Assembly (NCBI GenBank): GCA_947589405.1 | Contig: CANQBT010000092.1 | Span: 1-8,720, forward strand | Direction: 5' to 3' | Source of the DNA: an uncultured Clostridia bacterium | GTDB taxonomy: Bacteria; Bacillota; Clostridia; Lachnospirales; CAG-274 | Length of the DNA: 8,720 nucleotides | Notes under the pieces: model-generated | What the model was told of the DNA's origin: nothing | What the model saw: only the letters and a program-made list of their open reading frames with translations | Database searches by the model: none | Made by a program: the position numbers and the translations under genes | In this document: one piece after another, positions 1-5,740 of the stretch | Position numbering within the stretch: the first letter of the stretch is position 1 | How the letters are laid out: every line of letters begins with the position of its first letter

Positions 1-999
1 GCGACCGCTTGACATAATATCAAAGCCCTTCTCACCGTTTTTTAACACTACGGCAAAAATTGCTTCGTCATTGAACATATCCATTATAAGTCCCATATCC
101 TTTATGGTCTGTCCCTTTTTATTTATCCATATGATATTGCCCTTTGCTTCGGAAATGCTTCCGTCTGTGACCTCAATATTGTATTCGGATATATCCCCGT
201 CATACCTTCCTATTACGGTAAGGGTATTGTCTTGAGTAATTTTTTTGTTCTTTGTATTTGAAATAAATATATCCTTAAGAGTCTTGTAGCAGTCCTCTTC
301 ATAATTGCAAAGCCTGTGCTCTCTTTCGCCATGCTGTATATAGTGTACAAAAGGAGAAAGCGTAGGGCCGTTTATAAGATCCTTGTTGTTGTTTATATAA
401 AATTCAGTTGAAAAAGCAGGATTAGGGTCCTGACCTCTGTACATACCATGCTTTACATAGTATACAACAGGGGTGGTAGTGCATCTGGCTATTAACCTGA
501 GTGCAGGATTTTTGCTAAATCTCCATTTCCATGTCTTTTTTCTTGTAAGATAAGAATAGGCGTCTGTATATTTATCGATATACCAAGCTCCGTCAAACTT
601 ACCGCTTTTTAATATACACACTATATCCCTTATGTCGCACATCATTTTGCGGGGCTTTTTTATATTTGAATGTATTTTGCACCATTTTTCATAAAGGCTT
701 TCGGTATCATTGAGATTTTCAAAAGGAGCTCTGCCTTCATTTTTGCCAAATAAAATGTAGTGTATAAGCGGGTTTATACCTGCCTGCACTACATCTTCGT
801 TATTGCGCATATAAAATTTTACATCAAAAAAAGGGGAAGGGGATCTGTTTTCCTTCTCACCGTTCAATATAAAATACTCCAGAATATCCCCCTTCGGCAG
901 CGTGTCAAATTGCTTTTTATAATACAGTTCGTCAAAGAGATTGCTTTTCTCTATAAGCTCTCTGTATTTTTTCATTTCCTTTTTGTTTTTTATATCCAT
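1..999 (-). CDS. Surface-glycan cluster protein with FD/FY-HY-G-EGR repeats, C-terminus outside window
   Basis: This open frame runs without a stop from an ATG at 999 to the window edge, giving 333 visible residues; the stop lies outside. Its start has a ribosome site (GAGGTGAG, about 1012-1005) overlapping the TGA of the upstream ATPase gene, so the two are translationally close. The N-terminal part has two adjacent units, about residues 21-57 (FDELYY...EYFILNG...NRSPSP) and 58-95 (FFDVKFY...NPLIHY...G..EGRAP). Two more diverged units lie at about 133-197 and 198-231 (FSTEFY...SPFVHYIQHGE). Units of this kind are known from proteins of polysaccharide clusters, often ahead of a glycosyltransferase domain. 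Residues 258-333 include IIWINKKGQTI followed by MDMFNDEAIFAVV. This faintly recalls the end of a GT-A sheet, but without an acidic DxD; I infer this only weakly. Its place after the exporter genes suggests a role in making or modifying the exported glycan. Coding status is secure, exact activity unknown. Confidence 0.85.
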   Translation of the reverse strand, partial: MDIKNKKEMKKYRELIEKSNLFDELYYKKQFDTLPKGDILEYFILNGEKENRSPSPFFDVKFYMRNNEDVVQAGINPLIHYILFGKNEGRAPFENLNDTESLYEKWCKIHSNIKKPRKMMCDIRDIVCILKSGKFDGAWYIDKYTDAYSYLTRKKTWKWRFSKNPALRLIARCTTTPVVYYVKHGMYRGQDPNPAFSTEFYINNNKDLINGPTLSPFVHYIQHGEREHRLCNYEEDCYKTLKDIFISNTKNKKITQDNTLTVIGRYDGDISEYNIEVTDGSISEAKGNIIWINKKGQTIKDMGLIMDMFNDEAIFAVVLKNGEKGFDIMSSGR

Positions 1000-1010
1000 C
1001 CGTACTCACC

Positions 1011-1745
1011 TCAGCAGCCCTTCCTTACATCCTCGTCATACATGGCAAGACCTTCCTCCACATCGCCGCTGAAGGCGATCCTTGCATCCTTTATATATAT
1101 TATCCTTTTGCAGAATTTTCTTATAAGATTATCGGAATGTGATGAGAAAAGCACAGATTTTCCCGCATTGAAAAGCTCTGTAGTCTTGGCACGGGACTTT
1201 TCCTGAAAGTTCTTATCGCCTACGGCAAAGACCTCGTCAACTATAAGTATATCGGGGCTTGTAAACACAGCAAGAGCAAAGCCCAGACGTGCGCTCATAC
1301 CCGAAGAATACATTCTTATAGGCAGATCGAAATAATCTCCCAGATCCACAAATTCGATTATCTGCTCCAGTATGCTGTCTATAAATTCATCTGAATAGCC
1401 CATCATAGCGCCCTTATAGTATATATTCTGTCTGCCTGTAAAGTCGGGATTGAAGCCTGCGCTCAGGTTGATAAGAGAGCCTATCCTGCCCTTTACGTCT
1501 ACCTGGCCATAGGTGGGATAGGTAATGCCTGCTATTATCTTCATAAGCGTGGACTTTCCTGCGCCGTTCTTGCCAATAACTCCTACCATTTCTCCCTTTT
1601 TTACCTCAAAGGAGATATTGTCAAGAGCAATTTTTTCAAGATCGCAGCCCTTTTTAGTAAATATCCAAGGCAATATTTTAAAATCCTTTTTAAACAGATG
1701 AAATATCTTGGTAAGATTTTCAACCTTTATAGCATAGTCGTCCAT
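1011..1745 (-). CDS. ABC transporter ATPase of polysaccharide/teichoic acid export (Wzt/TagH/KpsT type)
   Basis: This 244-residue protein is the cytoplasmic ATPase that would power export of a lipid-linked polysaccharide through the permease encoded just upstream. Visible motifs are Walker A GKNGAGKST (58-66), the segment LSAGFNPDFTGRQNIY (94-109) typical of this subfamily in place of an ordinary Q-loop, the ABC signature as YSSGMSARL (146-154), Walker B ILIVDE (166-171) followed by the D-loop region AVGD, and the switch His203 in FSSHS. It ends soon after the ATPase core, so it lacks the C-terminal carbohydrate-binding domain of long Wzt proteins such as E. coli O9a. Export should therefore not depend on recognition of a capped chain end by this subunit. 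The start follows a GAGGT ribosome site (1754-1750), and only 17 bases separate it from the permease stop. Family assignment is firm; the polymer cannot be named from this gene. Confidence 0.93.
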   Translation of the reverse strand: MDDYAIKVENLTKIFHLFKKDFKILPWIFTKKGCDLEKIALDNISFEVKKGEMVGVIGKNGAGKSTLMKIIAGITYPTYGQVDVKGRIGSLINLSAGFNPDFTGRQNIYYKGAMMGYSDEFIDSILEQIIEFVDLGDYFDLPIRMYSSGMSARLGFALAVFTSPDILIVDEVFAVGDKNFQEKSRAKTTELFNAGKSVLFSSHSDNLIRKFCKRIIYIKDARIAFSGDVEEGLAMYDEDVRKGC

Positions 1746-1762
1746 AGTAACCTCACATATAA

Positions 1763-2566
1763 TTACATAAAATCAGAATAATATCTTCTAAGCTTAAACT
1801 GTATAAAACAGCCCAGCACAAAAACTACGGTGATAAAGCCCCAGAAATAAAGGGAGTATATCGGGCTTGGCATATTGCCGTATACAAAAGCCGATCTGTA
1901 GCCGTTCAGTATATATACCATAGGGTTGAGCTTAACTATCTTGCAAAGCGTAGTATACTGTGTTATGTGCTTGAAGCCCCATACGATAGGCATGGTATAG
2001 AGAAATACCCTTATTACTACAAGATACAGCTGTTGGAAATCGCTGGATACCGCTATAAACGCCGTAATGGGAAGCATTATTACAAACATGAGCACTATCA
2101 TTGAAAGTGTATAATACAGGAAAAGCCATATATTTATATTGTGAAAATAGCCAAAATAAATAGCTATTGCAAATATAAACAAAAATGTCCATATTCTCTT
2201 GAAGAAAATTCCCAAAAGCTCTATTGTAGGCAGTATCGTAACAGGGAATTTGATACTGGTGATTATTGCCTTATTCGACTTTATAGAGCAGGACACAACG
2301 CCCAGCACCTCGCTTATGAAAAACCAGGGTATAAGTCCTGTTATAAGGAACACCACATTATTTATACCGTCTATTTTTCCCTTACCTGCCATAAGTATTC
2401 TGAAAAGCAGAAATACAAAGAAATACACAAAGTCGTGTATATAGAGCCACAGAACTCCAAGAGATGTTCTGAGGGTCTGCTTTTTCATACTGACAAGCGA
2501 CATTTTCGCTATTATATTCATATTGTCAAAGTGCTCTTTGCACACAAATCTTATCGCTTTAAGCAT
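1763..2566 (-). CDS. ABC-2 type polysaccharide export permease (Wzm/TagG/KpsM type)
   Basis: This 267-residue integral membrane protein is the transmembrane half of the exporter whose ATPase is the next gene. About six hydrophobic segments can be read, near residues 36-60, 71-92, 110-140, 145-173, 178-197 and 236-256, as in the ABC-2 permease family. Supporting signatures are an amphipathic N-terminus leading into SLGVLW, the segment SIKFPVTILP (104-113), and the C-terminal LNPMVYILNGYRSAF (213-227) matching the conserved NPhxxhhxxYR stretch of Wzm/TagG proteins. The ATG at 2566 has an AAAGAGGAA ribosome site seven bases upstream (2582-2574). It is the first gene of its operon and has its own promoter at 2702-2674. 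Wzm and TagG types are not separable here: the missing carbohydrate domain on the ATPase and the Gram-positive setting allow either a capsule-like polysaccharide or a wall teichoic-acid-like polymer. Confidence 0.92.
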   Translation of the reverse strand: MLKAIRFVCKEHFDNMNIIAKMSLVSMKKQTLRTSLGVLWLYIHDFVYFFVFLLFRILMAGKGKIDGINNVVFLITGLIPWFFISEVLGVVSCSIKSNKAIITSIKFPVTILPTIELLGIFFKRIWTFLFIFAIAIYFGYFHNINIWLFLYYTLSMIVLMFVIMLPITAFIAVSSDFQQLYLVVIRVFLYTMPIVWGFKHITQYTTLCKIVKLNPMVYILNGYRSAFVYGNMPSPIYSLYFWGFITVVFVLGCFIQFKLRRYYSDFM

Positions 2567-2576
2567 ATTCTTATTC

Positions 2577-2612
2577 CTCTTTGTCTAAAATATCGGCTCT
2601 CAGTCACAAGAG
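2577..2612 (-). promoter_or_regulatory. Possible ribosome-site-masking hairpin in the permease leader
   Basis: In the minus-strand RNA, CUCUUGU (2612-2606) can pair with ACAAAGAG (2584-2577) with one bulged A, enclosing a 21-base loop. The 3' arm overlaps the AAAGAGGAA ribosome site of the permease gene, so the fold would reduce its access. The stem is short and the loop large, so stability is doubtful. The loop also carries GAGCCGATATTT, a 12-mer repeated in the leader of the gene ending at 5741. Confidence 0.25.
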
Positions 2613-2673
2613 TCTATATAGCTATACTTTATCTAAATCTTAAAAATATACATAAATTCACAATTTCGATATA

Positions 2674-2702
2674 AGTATACTATTTTTTTGAAAAGAAGTC
2701 AA
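2674..2702 (-). promoter_or_regulatory. Sigma-A type promoter for the polysaccharide export operon
   Basis: Reading the minus strand, TTGACT (2702-2697) and TATACT (2679-2674) are separated by exactly 17 bases, close to the consensus for the housekeeping sigma factor. Transcription would start near 2667, leaving a leader of about 100 bases before the permease ATG at 2566. The promoter lies after the walK terminator, which supports independent transcription of the exporter operon. The call rests on sequence match only. Confidence 0.7.
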
Positions 2703-2734
2703 TAATCTCATATAAATCAGATAAATACCTATAC

Positions 2735-2777
2735 AAAAAAGAGCTTCCGTATATATGCTTACATAATGCGGCAGCTC
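2735..2777 (-). terminator. Intrinsic terminator after walK
   Basis: In the minus-strand direction, GAGCTGCCG (2777-2769) pairs with CGGAAGCTC (2749-2741) in a nine-position stem with one mismatch and a 19-base AT-rich loop, followed immediately by six T residues (2740-2735). Flanking bases add one further A-T pair. It sits about 24 bases beyond the walK stop codon and ahead of the next operon's promoter, which fits the end of the walRK transcript. Confidence 0.75.
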
Positions 2778-2800
2778 TGTTATATATATTGATTATCGGA

Positions 2801-4555
2801 TCATCTTGATTTAGGAAATATAAGCACCATAGTAGTGCCCTCGCCCAGCTCGCTGTATACCTCTATCCTGCCGCCGTGAGCGTCCATTATTTCCTTAGCT
2901 ATGGCAAGCCCCAGTCCGTTTCCGCCCATTGCTCTGCTCCTTGCCTTGTCGACTCTGTAGAATCTTTCAAATATCCTGCCAAGAGCCTCCTTTGGCATAC
3001 CTATGCCGTTATCGGCGATCTCAAGATGATAGGTGGTCTTTTTCTCCTTAAGCGTTATTTTTATGACTGCGCCTTCTCCGCTGTATTTCATAGCGTTGGA
3101 CATAATGTTCGTAATGACCTGATTTATTCGTCCCACATCTGCAAATATGAGCATTTTCTTATTGGGCGGAGTAAATTCTATAGTCTGGTTCTTATTTTCG
3201 GCAACTATAACATTCTGACGGCAGCAGCCCTTTACTATCTCCACAAGGTCTGCGTCCTTTCTGTTCAGCTTGTTTACCTTAGTATCAAAGCGTGAAAGAT
3301 CCAGAAGATCATCTCTTAAGAGCTTCATTCTGTCGGCAGCTACATTTATCTCCCTGAGGAAATCCATAGCCACATCCTTGTCGTCAATAGCTCCGTCAAG
3401 GAGAAGCTCGGCATAGCCCTTTATGGTAGTAAGGGGAGTGCCTATTTCGTGACTTACATTGGCAACGAATTCCTGACGCATATTGTTGAGCTGAGATTGC
3501 TTTGTAATATCGTGAAGCACCACTATTATACCGTTTGCCTTATTCTTTATAGCATAGGGTATAAGGGCTACGGATATATATTTATCATTTTCGTCCAGCA
3601 CAAAATCCATTATGGAATTGGGTCTGATATCCGATACGCTTATTTTAAGCTTCTTCAGAAGCCACTTAAGAGATATGCTTACATCATTTATATCCAGCAT
3701 TTCATAAGAGGATTTATTTATATGTATAAGATTACCTCTTTCATCAAAGGCAAGTATACCGTCGGTCATATTGTGAAGGACTATCTCCAGCTTATTTCTC
3801 TGATCCACTACCTCGCCAAGACTCTTTTTAAGCTCTCTTGCCATAGTATTAAAGCTTCGTGTAAGCTGACCTATTTCATCATTGCTCCTTACGACCGCCC
3901 TTTGCTCCAGACGACCCTTTGCCATCATATCCGCCTTTTTGGTAAGGACTGCTATGGGAGCCGTTATGGTATTGGCAAATATAAAGCCGATAATGGCAGT
4001 AAATATAAGCGCAAGCACAGAAGCCGCAATTATGCTCCTTACAGTCTGGGCTACAGTAGAATCTATAGAATCCGAACTCATCTGAACGTAAGCGATATAC
4101 TTAACATTGCCGTTCTCGTCCTTACATGGATAGGCATAGCCCATAACGCCTGAGGTCTGACCGTTTGCATCTGTGACTCTGATATTATCCGTAAAGCTCT
4201 CCTTACCGTTTATCGCAGCAATTACGGCAGCATTTGAAAAGCTCTGTAGCTCGTCTGTATCGGCGGCTGCCGAGCCGGCGATCGTCTTGCCCTGAGGATC
4301 CAGTATATTGCCGCTTACGGATCTCTGTGAAGAGCTTATAAAAGGCAGATTCACAATACTATCCTGAAAATATCTGCTGTCATACTGATCGACTACCTGT
4401 TCTTCAATATATATGGCGTACTGCCTTAATTCTTCAGAAGCCTTGCTTTTTTCACGATTTTCGGTGCCGGTAATAATAACCGTACCTGTCAGTATCATTA
4501 CGATAAACACAAGAGAAAGGTACAGAAACACCAGCTTCCAACGAATACTTTTCAT
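2801..4555 (-). CDS. walK: WalK (YycG/VicK)-type cell-wall sensor histidine kinase
   Basis: This membrane sensor kinase would phosphorylate the WalR regulator encoded just upstream, the pair that adjusts peptidoglycan remodelling in low-GC Gram-positives. Numbering from the residue before ATG 4555 (an in-frame TTG at 4558), there is a transmembrane helix at about 8-30, an extracytoplasmic sensor domain at about 31-173, a second helix at 174-196, a HAMP linker at about 197-250, and a PAS domain at about 253-350. Then come the HisKA domain with phospho-acceptor His370 in VSHEIGTPLTT and an ATPase domain with N box NIMSNAMKYS (484-493), DNGIGM (516-521) and GGNGLGLAIA (545-554). I prefer ATG 4555 over TTG 4558 because AAGGTG, overlapping the walR stop, is then seven bases upstream rather than four. 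Oddly, the H box has Gly where SHELRTPLT normally has a basic residue. No walH, walI or walJ gene follows; a terminator does. Confidence 0.92.
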   Translation of the reverse strand: MKSIRWKLVFLYLSLVFIVMILTGTVIITGTENREKSKASEELRQYAIYIEEQVVDQYDSRYFQDSIVNLPFISSSQRSVSGNILDPQGKTIAGSAAADTDELQSFSNAAVIAAINGKESFTDNIRVTDANGQTSGVMGYAYPCKDENGNVKYIAYVQMSSDSIDSTVAQTVRSIIAASVLALIFTAIIGFIFANTITAPIAVLTKKADMMAKGRLEQRAVVRSNDEIGQLTRSFNTMARELKKSLGEVVDQRNKLEIVLHNMTDGILAFDERGNLIHINKSSYEMLDINDVSISLKWLLKKLKISVSDIRPNSIMDFVLDENDKYISVALIPYAIKNKANGIIVVLHDITKQSQLNNMRQEFVANVSHEIGTPLTTIKGYAELLLDGAIDDKDVAMDFLREINVAADRMKLLRDDLLDLSRFDTKVNKLNRKDADLVEIVKGCCRQNVIVAENKNQTIEFTPPNKKMLIFADVGRINQVITNIMSNAMKYSGEGAVIKITLKEKKTTYHLEIADNGIGMPKEALGRIFERFYRVDKARSRAMGGNGLGLAIAKEIMDAHGGRIEVYSELGEGTTMVLIFPKSR

Positions 4556-4566
4556 CAAATATCACC

Positions 4567-5253
4567 TTATGAACTGAAATAATAGCCTATTCCTCTCTTG
4601 GTAATAATATATCTGGGCTTTCCCGGATCGTCCTCGATTTTTTCCCTAAGTCGTCTTATTGTTACATCGACTGCCCTGACATCGCCAAAATATTCATAAC
4701 CCCAAACCTTTTCAAGAAGGGTTTCTCTGTTGAATATCTGTGTTTTCTGAGTAGCAAGAAAGGTCAGAAGCTCAAATTCTCTCAAAGTAAGATTGATGAC
4801 CTCTCCTCTTTTTGTTACCTCATATCTGTCAAAATCTATGGTCATATCGCCGTAGGTCTGGATATTGCCGTTTGCATTAGGCATATCCTTAGCCGCACTT
4901 CTTCTTAAGTGAGCCTTTACTCTGGCTATAAGCTCTCTGTTGCCAAAAGGTTTTGTAACATAGTCGTCTGCGCCCATTTCAAGACCTATCACCTTATCCA
5001 CCTCGTCTGCTCTGGCAGTAAGCATAATAATAGGCACATTGCTCTTTTCCCTTATCTTGCGGCATACCTCGTAACCGTCCATTTTAGGCATCATAATATC
5101 AAGCAGGACAAGATCGGGATCTTCGCTGAGAGCAAGCTCCAGCCCTGCTTCCCCGTCCTCTGCCGCAATTACATCATAGCCTTCTTTTTTAAGATTGTAT
5201 GATATGATATTCACTATGCTGCTTTCATCATCTACTACAAGTACCTTTGCCAT
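4567..5253 (-). CDS. walR: WalR (YycF/VicR)-type OmpR-family response regulator
   Basis: This 228-residue transcription factor is the partner of the kinase gene that follows it. The receiver domain shows the acidic pair Asp9-Asp10, phospho-acceptor Asp52 in LLDIMMPKMDG, Thr79 in IIMLTA, and Lys101 in YVTKPF. A winged-helix DNA-binding domain fills about residues 130-228. Its VWGYEYFGDVRAVDVTIRRL stretch and the ending ITKRGIGYYF are nearly the same as in known WalR proteins, which makes this more specific than a generic OmpR-type call. In Bacilli the protein activates cell-wall hydrolase genes and is usually essential. Translation starts at ATG 5253 after a strong GGGAGGTG site with about seven bases spacing. 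The gene has its own promoter and a candidate WalR box upstream. Its TAA stop is part of the walK ribosome site, so the two are probably translationally coupled. Confidence 0.94.
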   Translation of the reverse strand: MAKVLVVDDESSIVNIISYNLKKEGYDVIAAEDGEAGLELALSEDPDLVLLDIMMPKMDGYEVCRKIREKSNVPIIMLTARADEVDKVIGLEMGADDYVTKPFGNRELIARVKAHLRRSAAKDMPNANGNIQTYGDMTIDFDRYEVTKRGEVINLTLREFELLTFLATQKTQIFNRETLLEKVWGYEYFGDVRAVDVTIRRLREKIEDDPGKPRYIITKRGIGYYFSS

Positions 5254-5295
5254 AAAAACACCTCCCTGTCAATTTATAAAAACCTACATACATAA

Positions 5296-5324
5296 ATTAT
5301 AACCAAATTATACAAAATTATCAA
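5296..5324 (-). promoter_or_regulatory. Sigma-A type promoter for walRK
   Basis: On the minus strand, TTGATA (5324-5319) and a perfect TATAAT (5301-5296) stand 17 bases apart. Transcription would begin near 5289, giving a short leader of about 35 bases that contains the GGGAGGTG ribosome site of walR. A second TATAAT at 5312-5307 lacks a matching upstream hexamer. Confidence 0.75.
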
Positions 5325-5338
5325 GTATTGTGTTATGC

Positions 5339-5355
5339 TGTAACATAATTGTAAA
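5339..5355 (+). promoter_or_regulatory. Candidate WalR box (TGTAAC-N5-TGTAAA)
   Basis: The plus strand reads TGTAAC, five bases, TGTAAA, an exact fit to the published WalR/YycF direct-repeat consensus TGTWAH-N5-TGTWAH. It lies 14 bases upstream of the -35 hexamer of the walR promoter, about 50-66 bases before the inferred start, in reverse orientation to transcription. A third half-site, TGTTAT (5331-5336), precedes it and forms the inverted repeat TGTTA-tgctg-TAACA (5331-5345) with the first half. Binding is inferred from sequence alone. Confidence 0.5.
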
Positions 5356-5377
5356 TTTTTGTTTATAGAAATAAATT

Positions 5378-5641
5378 CGACCTCTCAGTCAGCGCAAAGC
5401 AGGCGTAATCTCAACTCAACGAAATGGTTGGGCTGCCACTTCCCCTTCTCCTCTCTTTAGCCTCCCCTAGCCCGCAGGGCGTCGGAGGCTGGTCGTAAAG
5501 CTTGCGCTTTACTGCTCGCCCAAGCAGCCAGGGGGAGGGGGACATTGCAGCGGAAGAATTATCCGCCAAGCCGTAGGCTTGCTTTTGCGAAGCAAAAGTG
5601 CTGAATGTTTCAAGCAGTTGTTTGAAATGGTGGAAGGGTCG
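5378..5641. repeat. GC-rich hairpin-dense intergenic element, MITE-like
   Basis: Inside an otherwise AT-rich, gene-free gap (5254-5740) lies about 264 bp of GC-rich sequence with no credible reading frame. Its ends are imperfect inverted repeats, CGACCTCTC (5378-5386) against the complement of GAAGGGTCG (5633-5641). It contains many hairpins: CTCAAC/GTTGGG (5415-5420/5427-5432), AGCCTCC/GGAGGCT (5459-5465/5484-5490) with GCCC/GGGC nested inside, GTAAAGC/GCTTTAC (5495-5501/5506-5512), GCGGA/TCCGC (5550-5554/5562-5566), CAAGCC/GGCTTG (5567-5572/5576-5581), CTTTTGC/GCAAAAG (5582-5588/5592-5598) and TTTCAA/TTGAAA (5608-5613/5622-5627). A stem pairing 5441-5452 with 5531-5542 closes the central hairpins. 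The style resembles non-coding elements I recall as scattered in Ruminococcus-like genomes, but only one copy is visible here. GAAGCAAAAGT occurs at 5589-5599 and again just outside at 5646-5656. The remaining 5642-5740 is AT-rich and shows no clear terminator for the gene ending at 5741; one of the hairpins may serve. Confidence 0.55.
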
Positions 5642-5740
5642 TTATGAAGCAAAAGTCAATATTGCACTAAACAAAAATTCACCGCAACAGCTCATTAATA
5701 AATTCACAAAATTTCACTATTTCAGTCATGCAAACAAAAC

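Noticed and set aside
760..1206. Plus-strand open frame of 148 codons
   Set aside because: It spans the junction of two well-supported minus-strand genes, has no ribosome site, and its translation has no domain-like pattern.
2141..2674. Plus-strand open frame of 177 codons opposite the permease
   Set aside because: It lies antisense to a clear ABC-2 permease and runs through its promoter region; the composition is a Tyr/Lys/His-rich shadow.
3449..4153. Plus-strand open frame of 234 codons opposite walK
   Set aside because: It is antisense to conserved kinase domains and has a Tyr/Ile/Lys-rich shadow composition with no ribosome site.
4556..4558. TTG as the walK start
   Set aside because: The adjacent ATG at 4555 is better spaced from AAGGTG and is a stronger start codon.
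5307..5312. Second TATAAT before walR as another promoter
   Set aside because: The hexamer 17 bases upstream is TAACAC, which is not a plausible -35 element.
5441..5542. tRNA or tmRNA-like cloverleaf
   Set aside because: The branched fold lacks a T-arm GTTCGA motif, a seven-base anticodon loop and a normal acceptor stem; the arm lengths do not fit a tRNA.
5370..5650. Target site duplication flanking the GC-rich element
   Set aside because: Only TT is shared directly outside the proposed ends, too short to count as evidence for transposition.
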